Source: Clostridiales bacterium
GTDB taxonomy: Bacteria > Bacillota > Clostridia > Christensenellales > UBA1242
DNA length: 43,549 nucleotides
Assembly (NCBI GenBank): GCA_015055665.1
Contig: SVHX01000013.1
Span: 1 to 43,549 of the forward strand
Direction: 5' to 3'
The position numbers and the translations under genes were made by a program. The notes under the pieces are model-generated. The model saw only the letters and a list, made by a program, of their open reading frames with translations, made no database searches and was not told where the DNA came from. This document shows positions 1 to 10,554 of the stretch, piece by piece (the stretch's first letter is position 1; each line of letters starts with the position of its first letter).

Positions 1-546
1 AGTACATCTACAAGCGATAATGGATTTTTTAGTACTCCTAATGGCGTAAGCAACTATGCAAGCAAGACTAGTAGCGATAAGTGGGCAGATAGTTACTTAT
101 GGTTACCAAGTGCTACTGAGGTAGGCTATTCTCAAAATGCTCTTGGAATATGGAAATCTTCTATGATACAGAGGTTTAACCTTCTTGGAGCAAAACCTAG
201 CAATGTGGGTAGTAGTTCTTCAGCGGAAGACACAGTATACACATCTACTTGGCTAAGGTCTGGGCACTTTATGGACGATCCAAGCTTTGCATATTCTACC
301 AATCCTAGTGGATCGGATCTATATGTTAATATAGTTAGCGATACTAGGGTAGTACGTCCATGTCTACACCTTAACCTAACTGCTATGATGCAGAGTGTTG
401 GTATTGCAAGCGTGAGTGAAGAGAGTAAGGGTGGAGATGTTGCTATAGCAGTAGATAATCTAGCTGTTAATGTTGCACTTCCAGTAAGGATAGAGCCTAT
501 TAACATAGGCTCGAGAGGTAGTGTTAAGAAGGAGAGGATATATTAA
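1..546 (+). CDS. 3' part of a DUF6273-like protein
   Basis: The frame is open from the first base, so the gene begins before the window and about 181 C-terminal residues are visible. The segment contains LWLPSATEVG, then STWLRSG about 50 residues later, then VVRPCLHLNL. This spacing of W-LPS, WLRS and V-RPALHLNL blocks is typical of the DUF6273-type domain found in many gut Firmicutes surface or secreted proteins, whose function is not established. The last 60 residues after the domain look like an unstructured or unrelated tail ending in basic residues. A hairpin terminator follows within 6 bases of the stop, so this is the last gene of its transcript and is unrelated to rpoB downstream. Family assignment is from motif memory only. 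Confidence 0.65.
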   Translation, partial: STSTSDNGFFSTPNGVSNYASKTSSDKWADSYLWLPSATEVGYSQNALGIWKSSMIQRFNLLGAKPSNVGSSSSAEDTVYTSTWLRSGHFMDDPSFAYSTNPSGSDLYVNIVSDTRVVRPCLHLNLTAMMQSVGIASVSEESKGGDVAIAVDNLAVNVALPVRIEPINIGSRGSVKKERIY

Positions 547-551
547 ATGCG

Positions 552-583
552 AAAAAAACTTCATTTTATATGGAGTTTTTTTT
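552..583 (+). terminator. Rho-independent terminator after the DUF6273-like gene
   Basis: A 12-bp stem pairs 552-563 with 571-582 (one G-T pair) around a 7-base loop. The A-run on the left and T-run on the right make it potentially active on both strands. Confidence 0.7.
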
Positions 584-875
584 GTGTTTTGACATGTGAT
601 ACGGTTTGAGATAAGGTGGGGTGGAGTATGAGTTTGAGGTGAAATTGCTCATATTTTGATAGGTAAAAATAAAAAGTCGAATTATTCAATTGTAGTGTTA
701 TGGGAACTTGTGGTAATCAAAAATACGCTAAATAAAGCGAATTTTGTGTATGATAACAAAAATCCACCCAGCAAATGACGGGGTGGAGAGTATTAATTGT
801 ATATATTAAAATAATGAAATTTTCTAAAAAGTCAAACAAAAAACAATAATTCTTTCAAAAATTTGAAAAAAAGAA
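584..875. other. AT-rich gap upstream of the rpoB promoter
   Basis: No credible gene is seen on either strand. It holds a short motif at 727-762 that recurs at 21012-21054, and a 7-bp inverted repeat TCCACCC/GGGTGGA (771-787) followed by T residues when read on the reverse strand. That repeat looks like a reverse-strand terminator without a gene to serve. Confidence 0.5.
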
Positions 876-904
876 TTGACAAGTGTTGATATATGTGATA
901 AAAT
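876..904 (+). promoter_or_regulatory. rpoB promoter
   Basis: TTGACA at 876-881 and TAAAAT at 899-904, 17-bp spacer: a near-consensus vegetative sigma-A promoter. Predicted start near 911, giving a leader of about 150 nt. Confidence 0.8.
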
Positions 905-918
905 TTGAAGTGCAAAGT

Positions 919-942
919 ATTGTTTATAAGTGCGTAAACAAT
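919..942 (+). promoter_or_regulatory. Hairpin in the rpoB leader
   Basis: Perfect 8-bp inverted repeat ATTGTTTA (919-926) and TAAACAAT (935-942) close to the predicted 5' end of the rpoBC mRNA. There is no T-run, so it is not a terminator. It may protect the 5' end or be a regulatory element; no ligand is evident. Confidence 0.45.
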
Positions 943-1064
943 CATTTATGCGACCATCTGTATGTCATTAATATAAAGCAAAATTTATTTTTTGGCAACT
1001 GATTTTCGTATATTTTACAACTTAATAGAAAATTTTTAATTTTGTTTCAAGGAGAGTTATCTTA

Positions 1065-4000
1065 ATGTTAAATACCGCAGATATCAAGAAAATTAAGTAT
1101 GGCAATAATATCCGTTATACTTTCGGAAAGTCAAAAGAAGCTGAGATGCCATATCTATTGGAAATCCAGAAGGACTCCTATTATAAGTTTCTTAAAGAGG
1201 GTATAGGCGAAGCCTTGAGAGAATTTTCACCTATTACAGACTATGCAGGTAAGGCAGAGGTCTATTTTTTGGACTACACTATCGAAGACATGCCTAAGCT
1301 TAGCAAGGCCGAAACTAAGAGAAAGGGTGGACATTACTCGGTTGCTCTAAGAGTTAAGGTAAGACTTATTATTAAGGAAACTGGCGAGGCTATCGAGCAA
1401 GAGGTGTACTTGGGAGATGTTCCGTTCATGACTGAGTCTGGTACATTTATCTTTAATGGTATTGAGAGAGTTATTGTATCTCAGATCGTTAGAAGCCCAA
1501 GCGTATATTACTCTAAGAAGATTGATAAGACTGGTAGAGAGATCTTTGCTAGTACTCTTAATCCTAAGCGTGGTAGCTGGTTGGAGATCGAGCAGAAGGA
1601 GAAGGAGCCTGATCAATTAAGAGTATGTCTAGACAAGGGCGGTAAGCTATCTCTTGGTATATTCCTTAAGTGCTTTGGACTAACTAGGGAAGAGATCCTT
1701 GATACATTTGGCGATAACCCTATCATGAGAGCTACTCTTGATAAAGATGCTTATGAGACTCAGCATGATGCTTTGATCGAATTATCTCGTAAGACTCGTC
1801 CTAGCGAAATTCCTAGTGCCGAGGCTACTAAGCAATTTATATTCTCGCAGTTCTTTAGTACACAATTCTACAATATCGGCGAGGTAGGTAGATTTAAGGT
1901 AGACAAAAAGTTGAGTCTTGCTAATAGATTGGTAGGACTAACAGCTGCTGAGGATATCAAAGACAAGAAGACTGTAATAGTTGCTGCTGGCGAAGTTATC
2001 TCTAAGGAGAAGGCATATCAGATACAGCATCTTGGCATCAACAGTGTATGGGTACTTGCAGATGGTAAGAAGCACAAGATGTATGGTAACAATAGAGTAA
2101 GACTAAGCGAAGTTATCAAGTGTAACGAGAGAGAGCTTGGCATTACTCAACAAGTATATTATCCAGTGCTAGCTGATATTCTTAAGGAATACAAGACTAA
2201 GGAAGAGCGTATTGAGGCTATTAGAGCTAACACAGAGGCTCTTGTTGGTAGCACACTTACAATTGATGATATTCTTGCAACAATTAGTTATTTCTTAGAC
2301 CTTAACGTAGGTATTGGTGATGTTGATAATATTGACCACTTATGCAACCGTCGTATTAAGGGTGCTGGTGAACTATTGCAAGATGCTTTCCGTAGCGGTA
2401 TGAACAAGCTATCTAATGCTGTTAAGGAGACATTGCAATCACATGATCTTAATGATATCAATCCATCACAGGTAGTTAATGCTAGACCAATTAATCGTGC
2501 GTTCAAGGATTTCCTTGCGTCTCACCAATTGAGTCAGTTGATGGACGAGATGAATCCGCTTAGTTCTCTAGCTCAGAAGCGTAGATTATCTGCAGTTGGA
2601 CCTGGTGGTATTAAGAAAGACAGAGCAACTGACGAAGTCAGAGATATACACCACAGCCATTATGGAAGAATATGTGTTATCGAGACTCCAGAAGGTGGCA
2701 ACATTGGTCTTATCAACTCGCTTTCGAGCTTTGCAAGAATTAACGAATATGGATTTATCGAAACTGCATATAGAGTAGTTAACAAAGACAAGTGCCAAGT
2801 TACTAACGAAACAGTATACTTAATGGCTGATGAAGATGAGAATTGTTACATTGCACAAGCGGTAGAGCCACTTAATGCAGATGGAACATTTGTTAATGAT
2901 AGAATAGTTTGTAGATACAAGGATACAGTACTTGAAGTTGACAAAGAAATGGTTGATTACATGGACGTATCTCCTAGACAATTAATCTCTGTTCCTACAT
3001 CACTTATTCCGTTCCTAGAAAATGATGATACAGCCAGAGCCCTAATGGGTGCGAACATGCAACGTCAGGCTGTACCACTAATTAGAACCGAAGCTCCTAT
3101 TGTTGCTACAGGTATGGAGCATAAGATTGCAGTAGATAACTGTGCAATTATTGTAGCTAAGAATCCTGGTACTGTTAGCTATGTTGATGCTAACACAATC
3201 GAGGTTTCTCTTGATGATGGTAGTCTTGATAAGTACGAACTAACCAAGTTTGTTAAGACCAACCAAGAATCTTGTATTAACCAGAAGCCTATTGTTAAGA
3301 AAGGTCAGAAGGTTAAGAAGGGCGATACTCTTGCAGATGGATACAGCACTAACGGTGGTGAGCTTGCTCTAGGTAAGAACATGCTTATCGCATTTATGAA
3401 CTGGGAAGGATACAACTACGAGGATGCTATTCTTCTATCCGAAAGACTTGTTAAGGAAGATGTTTATACATCTATTACTCTTAAGACTGAAGAAGTTAAG
3501 TGTAGAACAACTAAGTTGGGAGATGAGGAGTTTACAAGAGATATTCCTAACCTAGGCGAGGATGTTCTTAAGAACTTAGACGAGAACGGTATTATCCGTG
3601 TAGGTGCTGAGGTTAAGCCGGGTGACATATTAGTAGGTAAGGTTACACCTAAGGGCGAAACAGAGCCAACTCCAGAAGAGAGATTACTTAGAGCAATATT
3701 CGGAGAGAAGGCAAGGGATGTCAAGGATACTTCGCTTAGAGTTCCTCATGGAATTAGCGGTGTAGTTGTAGATATTCAGATATTCTCAAGAAAGAACAAA
3801 GATGAACTAGAAACTGGTGTTAACCAGATGGTTAGAGTTACAATTGCTCAGAAGCGTAAGATTAGCGTCGGCGATAAGATGGCGGGACGTCACGGTAATA
3901 AGGGTATTGTATCTAGAATATTACCAGTGGAAGATATGCCATTTATGGCTAATGGTCAGCCAATTGATATTGTGCTTAACCCACTAGGTATACCTTCGCG

Positions 4001-4763
4001 TATGAACGTTGGACAGGTATTAGAAGTACACCTTGGATTAGTTGCTAAGGCATTGGGTATTAAGATTGCAACTCCAGTATTTGATGGTGTTAAAGAAAAT
4101 GATATTAGGGAATTACTTGTAGAGAACAACTTCCCTGAGAACGGTAAGATTCAATTGTATGATGGTAGAACAGGTGAGGCGTTTGAGAACCCTGTAACAG
4201 TTGGATATATGTATTACATTAAGCTAGAGCACATGGTTAACGACAAGATGCACGCTCGTTCGACTGGTCCTTATGCTTATGTTACACAACAACCGCTTGG
4301 TGGTAAGGCTATGTTCGGTGGACAGAGATTCGGAGAAATGGAAGTCTGGGCACTAGAGGCATATGGTGCAACCAAGTTATTGCAAGAAATGATGACTATT
4401 AAGTCTGACGATACCGAAGGAAGACTTGCTGCTTACAAGGCAATTGTTGAGGGATTACCTCTACCTGAGCCTGGTATGCCAGAAAGCTTTAAGGTTCTTA
4501 TTAAGGAACTTCAAGGTCTAGGATTAGATGTTCAGATGCTTAATGATCAGGGCAAAGAATTCGCTCTTAGCGATCTTAACGCTGATACTATTGAGACATT
4601 TGCCGAAGCTACTAAGCCTAGAGAAGAGGTTAAGGATATTGAGCTTGACTTTGATGAGGCTATGGGTAGCGAGAGTTCGCTTGAGGAAGACCTTGAGAGT
4701 GACGAAGATTTTGATAATATATTTGACGAGTCTGCATTATTTGATGACTTGGATGATATGTAA
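1065..4763 (+). CDS. rpoB: RNA polymerase beta subunit
   Basis: 1232-aa beta subunit of core RNA polymerase, forming with beta' the catalytic cleft and the rifampicin pocket. Visible landmarks: the rifampicin region at about residues 484-511; the acidic pair E786-D787 in NYEDAIL; the catalytic-channel lysines K938 and K946 in [12 protein letters not shown]; and the C-terminal block [19 protein letters not shown]. The C-terminus is a strongly acidic tail of about 45 residues. Several rifampicin-contact positions are unusual: His487, Leu492, Gln504 and Val538 stand at E. coli S509, F514, H526 and P564. The start has a good AAGGAGAG site upstream. rpoB heads a two-gene operon and is not preceded by rplJL, unlike the usual arrangement. 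Confidence 0.99.
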   Translation: MLNTADIKKIKYGNNIRYTFGKSKEAEMPYLLEIQKDSYYKFLKEGIGEALREFSPITDYAGKAEVYFLDYTIEDMPKLSKAETKRKGGHYSVALRVKVRLIIKETGEAIEQEVYLGDVPFMTESGTFIFNGIERVIVSQIVRSPSVYYSKKIDKTGREIFASTLNPKRGSWLEIEQKEKEPDQLRVCLDKGGKLSLGIFLKCFGLTREEILDTFGDNPIMRATLDKDAYETQHDALIELSRKTRPSEIPSAEATKQFIFSQFFSTQFYNIGEVGRFKVDKKLSLANRLVGLTAAEDIKDKKTVIVAAGEVISKEKAYQIQHLGINSVWVLADGKKHKMYGNNRVRLSEVIKCNERELGITQQVYYPVLADILKEYKTKEERIEAIRANTEALVGSTLTIDDILATISYFLDLNVGIGDVDNIDHLCNRRIKGAGELLQDAFRSGMNKLSNAVKETLQSHDLNDINPSQVVNARPINRAFKDFLASHQLSQLMDEMNPLSSLAQKRRLSAVGPGGIKKDRATDEVRDIHHSHYGRICVIETPEGGNIGLINSLSSFARINEYGFIETAYRVVNKDKCQVTNETVYLMADEDENCYIAQAVEPLNADGTFVNDRIVCRYKDTVLEVDKEMVDYMDVSPRQLISVPTSLIPFLENDDTARALMGANMQRQAVPLIRTEAPIVATGMEHKIAVDNCAIIVAKNPGTVSYVDANTIEVSLDDGSLDKYELTKFVKTNQESCINQKPIVKKGQKVKKGDTLADGYSTNGGELALGKNMLIAFMNWEGYNYEDAILLSERLVKEDVYTSITLKTEEVKCRTTKLGDEEFTRDIPNLGEDVLKNLDENGIIRVGAEVKPGDILVGKVTPKGETEPTPEERLLRAIFGEKARDVKDTSLRVPHGISGVVVDIQIFSRKNKDELETGVNQMVRVTIAQKRKISVGDKMAGRHGNKGIVSRILPVEDMPFMANGQPIDIVLNPLGIPSRMNVGQVLEVHLGLVAKALGIKIATPVFDGVKENDIRELLVENNFPENGKIQLYDGRTGEAFENPVTVGYMYYIKLEHMVNDKMHARSTGPYAYVTQQPLGGKAMFGGQRFGEMEVWALEAYGATKLLQEMMTIKSDDTEGRLAAYKAIVEGLPLPEPGMPESFKVLIKELQGLGLDVQMLNDQGKEFALSDLNADTIETFAEATKPREEVKDIELDFDEAMGSESSLEEDLESDEDFDNIFDESALFDDLDDM

Positions 4764-4777
4764 AAAAGGAGAAAACA

Positions 4778-7700
4778 ATGTTTGAATTAAATAACCTAGC
4801 ATCTGTAAAAATAGGTATAGCATCTCCAGAAAAGATAAGAGAGTGGAGCCACGGAGAAGTTACTAAGTCTGAGACTATTAACTACCGTACTCACAAGCCT
4901 GAGACATCTGGTCTTCTTTGCGAAAGAATCTTCGGACCTAAGAAGAACTGGGAGTGTCATTGTGGCAAATACAAGAGAATTAGACACAAAGGTGTAATAT
5001 GTGATAAGTGTGGAGTAGAAGTTACCAAGAGTAGCGTTAGACGCGAAAGGATGGGACATATAGAGCTTGCTACTCCAGTAGCACATATTTGGTTCTTGCA
5101 GAGCACCCCATCTAGAATAGGTGTTCTGCTTAACCTAAATTCTAGACAACTAGACAAAGTTATATATTATGTAAGCTATATTGTAATCGAGCCAGGCAAT
5201 ACTGGATTTAGCAAAATGCAAGTAATCTCTGATGCAGAATACAGAGAGGCTATTGAGAAATATGGTTATGATAGCTTTAGAGCTGAGATGGGTGGCGAGG
5301 CTATTAAGGAATTGTTAGCCGAGATTGATCTAGAAAAGGAATCGGAGATCCTTAAAGAGCAGATCGAGAAAGCTCCTCGTGGTCAGAAGAAAATTAAATC
5401 AAAAAGACTTGAGGTAATCGAGTCGTTCCGTAAGAGCGGTAATAGACCTGAGTGGATGGTTATGGATGTTATTCCTGTAATCCCACCAGATATTAGACCT
5501 ATGATCCAGCTTGACGGTGGAAGATTCGCTACATCTGATGTTAACGATCTATATCGTAGAATTATCAACCGTAACAATCGTCTTAAGAAATTTATGTCAA
5601 TTGGTGCTCCGGAAGTTATTGTACGTAACGAGAAGCGTATGTTGCAGGAAGCAGTGGATGCACTTATCGAAAATGGTAAGAAAGGCAAAGCTGTTCAAGG
5701 ACCTAAGCAAAGAGAGCTTAAGTCTCTTACTGCTAGTTTAAAGGGTAAGCCTGGTAGATTTAGACAGAACTTACTAGGTAAGCGTGTTGACTATTCTGGT
5801 CGTTCTGTTATCGTTGTAGGACCTGAGCTTAAGATGTATCAATGTGGTCTTCCTAAAGAAATGGCTCTTGAGTTATTCAAACCATTTATTATGCGTAAGC
5901 TAGTTGAGAGGAATTTATCCCTTAACTTTAAGACTGCTAAGCGTGTAATCGAGAAACAAAAACCAGTAGTTTGGGATCTTCTTGAGGAAGTTATCAAAGA
6001 TCACCCAGTACTACTTAACCGTGCTCCGTCACTTCACAGACTTAGTATTCAGGCATTTGAGCCGGTGCTAATCGAAGGTAGAGCAATTAGACTTCACCCA
6101 CTTGTGTGTGGTGGATTTAACGCGGACTTTGACGGTGACCAGATGTCTGTTCACGTTCCACTTAGTCCAGAGGCTTGTGCAGAGGCTAGAATTCTTATGT
6201 TATCTAGTAACAACGTACTTAAGCCTGCAGATAGTTGTCCAATTGTTACTCCTACACAGGATATGGTACTTGGATCGTACTATCTAACAATTGTCAAAGA
6301 AAATGGTGTGGGTGCAGGTAAGTACTTTAATTCGGAAGATGAAGCACTTATGGCATACCAGACTAAGATTGTTGAACTTCAATCTCCAATTCAGGTAAGA
6401 AGAGAAGTTGAGATTGATGGTAAGAAAGTACTCAAGAGAATTGATACCACTGTTGGTAAGATTATCTTCAACAAGAATATTCCTCAGAACATTGGATTTA
6501 TCGATAGATCTAATCCTGATAATGCTGGTAAGTATGAGATCGACTTCTTAGTTACCAAGAAGAAGCTTGATGTTATTATTCGTCAGTGCTTTAACGCATT
6601 AGGAACAACCGAAACAGTTAAGATGCTTGACCATATCAAGGAGATTGGTTACAAGTATTCGACTATTGGTGCAATCACAATTAACGTGTTCGATATGCAG
6701 ATTCCTGCAGATAAGAAGACTATGGTTGCTGATGTTGAAAGACAAATTGCTGAGAACGAGAAGTTCTACAAGCGTGGTTTCATTACTGAGAACGAGAAAC
6801 TTGATAAGAATATTAAGTTGTGGAAGGATGTTACTAAACAATTAGAGGGTATCGTTATCAAGCAGATGGATGTGCTTAACCCAGTTAGAATGATGGCTGA
6901 GTCTGGAGCCCGTGGTAACGCAGGACAGGTATTACAGCTTTGTGGTATGCGTGGTATCATGGCTAATACATCTGGACGTAAGGTTGATATCCCAGTTAAA
7001 TCTAACTTCCGTATGGGACTTACTCCACTAGAGTACTTTATATCTTCTCGTGGTGGTAGAAAAGGTCTTGCCGATAAAGTTCTTAAGACTGCTGACTCTG
7101 GTTATTTGACCAGAAGACTTGAAGCAGTTGCACAAGAAGTTATTATTGCTCAGGAAGATTGTTTCCATGAGAACGGAGAGAAAGCTAAGGGCATGAGAGT
7201 TTCTGCAATTATCAAAGATGGAACTCCTGTATGTTCGCTTGCTCAGAGAATTATTGGACGATACACAGTTGAAGATGTTATCGATCCAAAAACTAAGAAA
7301 GTTATAGTTCCTGCTGATACAATGGTGTCTGCTGATATGGCTAAGGCAATTACTGATGCTGGTATCGAAGAGGTTAATATTAGAACTGCTCTTACTTGTC
7401 GTGCTAAGCATGGTATTTGTGCTAAGTGTTATGGTAAGAATATGTCTAACAACAAGATTGTTCCTCTCGGAGAGCCAGTTGGTATTATTGCTGCTCAATC
7501 AATCGGTGAGCCAGGTACACAGCTTACTATGAGAACGTTCCACACAGGTGGTGTTGCGAACGCTGCCGATATTACCCAAGGTCTTCCTAGAGTTGCCGAG
7601 ATATTCGAAGCTCGTAAGCCAAAGGGTGTTGCAACTATTAGTGAAGTTGCAGGTAAAGTTGTACTTAAAGAAATGGCTGCTCAGAACAAAGAGGGTGGCA

Positions 7701-8389
7701 AGTACTACGAAGTTATCGTTAAGAACCCAGAAGGTGATGGTAAGTATATTATCCCTTATGGTGTTGTTCTTAAGGTTAAAAACGGAGATAACGTTGAAGC
7801 CGGTGCTGTATTGACAGAAGGTTCTATCTATCCAAATGACTTCCTTCGTACTAGAGGCGTTAATGATGTTCAGAATTACCTTCTTAATGAAGTTCTTGCA
7901 ACATACTCATCTCAAGGTGTTGAGCTTAATACTAAGCACGTAGAGATCATTATCCGTCAAATGTTACGTAACGTAAAAGTTGAGGATAGTGGAGATACCG
8001 ATATGCTTATTGGTGATATAGTTGACCACTTCAAGTTCGAAGCTGAGAACGATAGAGTTGTTAGCGAGGGCGGAAGACCTGCTACTGCTAAGCGTCTTGT
8101 TCAGGGTATCACTAAGGCTGCTCTTAGCAATCCTTCGTTCCTTGCTGCTGCATCTTTCCAGGAAACATCGAGAGTTCTTACAGATGCGTCTGTTAAGGGT
8201 AAGGTTGACAACTTAGTAAGCCTTAAAGAGAATCTTATGGTTGGTAAGCAGATTCCTGCTGGTACTGGTTACAAGACTATTAGACATCTAGACTTTAAGG
8301 ATACTAGGGAAGATGATAGAGTAATGGATAGTATGGATGAAGAAACTAACAAGCTCTTTGATGAGAATTTGGTAGAAGATATAATCTAA
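4778..8389 (+). CDS. rpoC: RNA polymerase beta' subunit
   Basis: 1203-aa beta' subunit, carrying the catalytic magnesium site. The first zinc-binding motif uses C60, C62, C75 and C78. The catalytic loop NADFDGDQ has the three essential aspartates D450, D452 and D454. The second zinc cluster is seen in [16 protein letters not shown], followed by the bridge-helix and trigger-loop block ([20 protein letters not shown]). No large lineage-specific insertion is evident, and the length is typical of Firmicutes. It starts 14 bases after the rpoB stop behind AAAAGGAG, so the two are co-transcribed. A strong terminator follows directly, so rpoBC is transcribed separately from the str operon. Confidence 0.99.
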   Translation: MFELNNLASVKIGIASPEKIREWSHGEVTKSETINYRTHKPETSGLLCERIFGPKKNWECHCGKYKRIRHKGVICDKCGVEVTKSSVRRERMGHIELATPVAHIWFLQSTPSRIGVLLNLNSRQLDKVIYYVSYIVIEPGNTGFSKMQVISDAEYREAIEKYGYDSFRAEMGGEAIKELLAEIDLEKESEILKEQIEKAPRGQKKIKSKRLEVIESFRKSGNRPEWMVMDVIPVIPPDIRPMIQLDGGRFATSDVNDLYRRIINRNNRLKKFMSIGAPEVIVRNEKRMLQEAVDALIENGKKGKAVQGPKQRELKSLTASLKGKPGRFRQNLLGKRVDYSGRSVIVVGPELKMYQCGLPKEMALELFKPFIMRKLVERNLSLNFKTAKRVIEKQKPVVWDLLEEVIKDHPVLLNRAPSLHRLSIQAFEPVLIEGRAIRLHPLVCGGFNADFDGDQMSVHVPLSPEACAEARILMLSSNNVLKPADSCPIVTPTQDMVLGSYYLTIVKENGVGAGKYFNSEDEALMAYQTKIVELQSPIQVRREVEIDGKKVLKRIDTTVGKIIFNKNIPQNIGFIDRSNPDNAGKYEIDFLVTKKKLDVIIRQCFNALGTTETVKMLDHIKEIGYKYSTIGAITINVFDMQIPADKKTMVADVERQIAENEKFYKRGFITENEKLDKNIKLWKDVTKQLEGIVIKQMDVLNPVRMMAESGARGNAGQVLQLCGMRGIMANTSGRKVDIPVKSNFRMGLTPLEYFISSRGGRKGLADKVLKTADSGYLTRRLEAVAQEVIIAQEDCFHENGEKAKGMRVSAIIKDGTPVCSLAQRIIGRYTVEDVIDPKTKKVIVPADTMVSADMAKAITDAGIEEVNIRTALTCRAKHGICAKCYGKNMSNNKIVPLGEPVGIIAAQSIGEPGTQLTMRTFHTGGVANAADITQGLPRVAEIFEARKPKGVATISEVAGKVVLKEMAAQNKEGGKYYEVIVKNPEGDGKYIIPYGVVLKVKNGDNVEAGAVLTEGSIYPNDFLRTRGVNDVQNYLLNEVLATYSSQGVELNTKHVEIIIRQMLRNVKVEDSGDTDMLIGDIVDHFKFEAENDRVVSEGGRPATAKRLVQGITKAALSNPSFLAAASFQETSRVLTDASVKGKVDNLVSLKENLMVGKQIPAGTGYKTIRHLDFKDTREDDRVMDSMDEETNKLFDENLVEDII

Positions 8390-8399
8390 CTATAATAAT

Positions 8400-8443
8400 T
8401 TTGCCTGAGTGTAGTTATATCTATGCTTAGGCAAATTTTATTA
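8400..8443 (+). terminator. rpoC terminator
   Basis: A 10-bp stem TTTGCCTGAG (8400-8409) with CTTAGGCAAA (8426-8435), one G-T pair, is followed by a T-rich tract. Confidence 0.8.
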
Positions 8444-8472
8444 AAAAGTTTTTAAAATTTTCATTTTAGGTA

Positions 8473-8501
8473 TTTACATTTGATAAAAAATGATATATAA
8501 T
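8473..8501 (+). promoter_or_regulatory. Promoter of the 95-aa orphan gene
   Basis: TTTACA at 8473-8478 and a perfect TATAAT at 8496-8501, 17-bp spacer. It implies a 5' leader of about 113 nt containing a long hairpin. Confidence 0.75.
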
Positions 8502-8513
8502 ATACACATAAAT

Positions 8514-8565
8514 ACATATTAGTATGTGCAGGCGGGTGGGCTTGCATTAGTGCGTACTGATATGT
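8514..8565 (+). promoter_or_regulatory. Long structured leader of the 95-aa orphan gene
   Basis: An outer 11-bp stem pairs 8514-8524 with 8555-8565 (one G-U). An inner 7-bp stem TGCAGGC/GCTTGCA pairs 8527-8533 with 8540-8546 around the G-rich loop GGGTGG. It lies at the very 5' end of the predicted transcript and has no T-run, so it is a leader structure rather than a terminator. It does not match any riboswitch class I recognise. Confidence 0.6.
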
Positions 8566-8621
8566 AATGGGTAAGTGTAAACTTAAATTGGGGGAAATAA
8601 TTATTTCAAAGGAGAAATGTT

Positions 8622-8909
8622 ATGGACCAAACAATTGACAAAATGGTTTACCGCGGGAGAGTGTCTGACTTTGCTCGCAGAGTACAGGAAAATGGAAATA
8701 AAACTACTACCGGTGGCGTAATTATCGCTAGCGATGGTACTGCATATAGAAAAGAAGGCAATAGACTTGTTCAAGTTTATGACAAGAAGATGACCAAGAT
8801 TATCGCAAGAACTATCATGCCTAGTCTTAACGAGTTAGGACTTGTTCCTGATGCATCTGCTAAGTCAGTAAATGGTGTTGCTACTACAGAGGTCGTAGCG
8901 GAAATCTAA
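8622..8909 (+). CDS. Small protein of unknown function (95 aa)
   Basis: I do not recognise this family. The product is basic in its first two-thirds (VYRGRVSDFARRVQENG, then GVIIASDGTAYRKEGNRLVQVYDKKM). It has no signal peptide, membrane segment or cysteine. The central pattern of short strands and turns suggests a small beta-rich domain, followed by a low-complexity tail. The start is set by a strong AAAGGAGAA site 9 bases upstream. The gene has its own consensus promoter, a long hairpin leader and a strong terminator, so it is a tightly packaged, probably well-expressed monocistronic unit between rpoC and the str operon. Codon use resembles the ribosomal-protein genes around it. Confidence 0.8.
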   Translation: MDQTIDKMVYRGRVSDFARRVQENGNKTTTGGVIIASDGTAYRKEGNRLVQVYDKKMTKIIARTIMPSLNELGLVPDASAKSVNGVATTEVVAEI

Positions 8910-8925
8910 TATTGAAATAAGAATT

Positions 8926-8962
8926 GAGTCAAGTTCCCCTTAGGGGATACTTGGCTCTTTTT
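8926..8962 (+). terminator. Strong terminator after the 95-aa gene
   Basis: A long stem pairs GAGTCAAGTTCCCC (8926-8939) with GGGGATACTTGGCTC (8943-8957) around a 3-base loop and ends in TTTTT. Confidence 0.9.
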
Positions 8963-9020
8963 CTATATTTTAATCTAATTAAGGATACCAAATTGTAAGA
9001 ATTTGTTTTTTAATGGCTTT

Positions 9021-9049
9021 TTGTTTGGAAAATATAAGACGATTATGAT
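9021..9049 (+). promoter_or_regulatory. Promoter of the propeller-like protein gene
   Basis: TTGTTT at 9021-9026 and TATGAT at 9044-9049 with a 17-bp spacer. It is weaker than the ribosomal promoters in the window. Confidence 0.5.
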
Positions 9050-9093
9050 ATTCTTAGTATGTAAAAAATAAATTTTAAAATATTGGAGATACT

Positions 9094-10113
9094 ATGCCTA
9101 AGGGAATTAAAGTGGCTATTATTGTTTTGTTATCTATAATTATTGTATTGTCTGCAACGGTTTGCACATATTTCTTTTTTCCGTGGCACAGAGGATTCTT
9201 TAATCATGCGGACGAAGAATTTGCAATACCTGGTCTAGACACAGACTTTGTTCCACAGGGTTTTACAGAACTTAAAGGTTATAATAAGTATGTAATAAGC
9301 GGGTATATGAACGACGGATCGCCATCAAGATTTTATGTAATCGATCAAGAAACCAAAGCTGTAGACAAGTATGTAACGCTTAAGATTCAAGATACTAAGA
9401 TGTACAATGGTCATGCGGGAGGAGTTGCCTCTTATGGCTCTTTGCTTTGGACAGTATCTTATGCAGAAGACTTAGACAAGGGAATTGTATTTTGTTTTGA
9501 TGTTTCTAGAGTATTGGCTGCTGATAATGGTGAAGTTGTTCCTATTAGAGATTTTTTTGATCCGCTTAATAATGCTGATTGCGTATTTGTTCAAGATGAT
9601 ATGTTGTGGATTGGTGAGTTTTATAGAGAAGATAGTCACGAAACAGATGAAGATCATCATAAGAAGACTAGAACTGGTGAGGAGCATCATGCGCTTGCAT
9701 ATGGATATAAAATCAGTGAGAAATACAATACCGGTGTAATTAATGAGGAGTGTCCAGACAAATTATTATCTATTCGAGATTTATGTCAAGGTATAGACGT
9801 AACTAGTGATGGCAAGTTTGTATTAAGTACTTCTTATAGTATTCCGAATTCTCATTTGTATTATTATAATAATGTACTTGAGGAAGAGCCTCATGCAATA
9901 GCACGAGTTGGTCTTTCGGAAGTTCCAATGTGGTATCTTGATGATAATGCATTAATAAATTCGGTAGAGATTCCATCTATGGCAGAGGAGATTGTAATCA
10001 AAAATGATAGGGTATATATCCTATTTGAGAGTGCTTGCAAAAAGTATAGATTAGTTAACAGAACAAGGCTAAAGTCGGTTTATAGTATACCTCTTAGTTA
10101 TTTGGAAAAGTAA
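9094..10113 (+). CDS. Membrane-anchored beta-propeller-like protein, function unknown
   Basis: 339 aa. Residues 5-29 form one hydrophobic helix, an uncleaved anchor or signal sequence without a lipobox, so the rest should be extracellular. The body shows recurrent four-strand patterns with phrases such as VPQGFTEL, YVISGYMNDGSPSRFYVID, HAGGVASYGSLLWTVSY and CQGIDVTSDGKFVLSTSY. These resemble blades of YncE or SMP-30-like propellers, so a propeller fold is my inference. A charged, histidine-rich loop (about residues 188-204) interrupts one blade and could bind metal. The start follows TTGGAGAT. It is monocistronic; neighbours give no functional hint. Confidence 0.8.
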   Translation: MPKGIKVAIIVLLSIIIVLSATVCTYFFFPWHRGFFNHADEEFAIPGLDTDFVPQGFTELKGYNKYVISGYMNDGSPSRFYVIDQETKAVDKYVTLKIQDTKMYNGHAGGVASYGSLLWTVSYAEDLDKGIVFCFDVSRVLAADNGEVVPIRDFFDPLNNADCVFVQDDMLWIGEFYREDSHETDEDHHKKTRTGEEHHALAYGYKISEKYNTGVINEECPDKLLSIRDLCQGIDVTSDGKFVLSTSYSIPNSHLYYYNNVLEEEPHAIARVGLSEVPMWYLDDNALINSVEIPSMAEEIVIKNDRVYILFESACKKYRLVNRTRLKSVYSIPLSYLEK

Positions 10114-10141
10114 AAAACTTAATAAAATTGCGGATAATAAT

Positions 10142-10170
10142 TTTACAACTTGTCAAATTTGTGGTATTAT
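10142..10170 (+). promoter_or_regulatory. Promoter of the HicB-like gene
   Basis: TTTACA at 10142-10147 and TATTAT at 10165-10170, spacer 17. Confidence 0.6.
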
Positions 10171-10210
10171 CTAAGTAAATGTAGAAAAATAGTAAATAGA
10201 GTAGAGGGTT

Positions 10211-10489
10211 ATGAAGAAGTACACTTATCCAGCGGTATTATACTTTGATGAAGAGGAAAAATGTTATATAATAGCCATGTTTGATCTTGGTCTTGTTACA
10301 AGTGGCGAAACTGTAGAAGAGGCTCATACTAATGCAAGAACAATGCTAGATTCTTATCTAGAGTGTGCGTTTGCTTTCGATTGTGAAATTCCTGAGCCGA
10401 GCACTTTTGAGGTTGTTGTCGAAACTCATCCTAAAGAATTGTGCGTCCTTGTAGAGTCTACTCTTAATGATAAGAATAAGGCTGTTTAG
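10211..10489 (+). CDS. Solitary HicB-like protein
   Basis: 92 aa. The pattern YPAVLYFDEEEKCYIIAMFD, then G-LVTSGETVEEAHTNARTML, then a helix and IPEPS matches the HicB partial RNase-H-like fold. In HicB antitoxins this domain neutralises the HicA mRNA interferase. There is no recognisable C-terminal ribbon-helix-helix or HTH domain, and no HicA-like reading frame on either strand nearby, so this looks like an orphan HicB. A role other than toxin neutralisation is possible. The start is preceded by a purine-rich GTAGAGGG site. A terminator follows 34 bases after the stop. Confidence 0.75.
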   Translation: MKKYTYPAVLYFDEEEKCYIIAMFDLGLVTSGETVEEAHTNARTMLDSYLECAFAFDCEIPEPSTFEVVVETHPKELCVLVESTLNDKNKAV

Positions 10490-10522
10490 TATCAATCTTT
10501 AAATTATTTTTATAAATTTTGG

Positions 10523-10554
10523 ACAGTTGCAGATTGTAATGCAGCTGTTTTTTT
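10523..10554 (+). terminator. Terminator after the HicB-like gene
   Basis: ACAGTTGCA (10523-10531) pairs with TGCAGCTGT (10540-10548), one G-T pair, followed by seven T residues. Confidence 0.85.
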
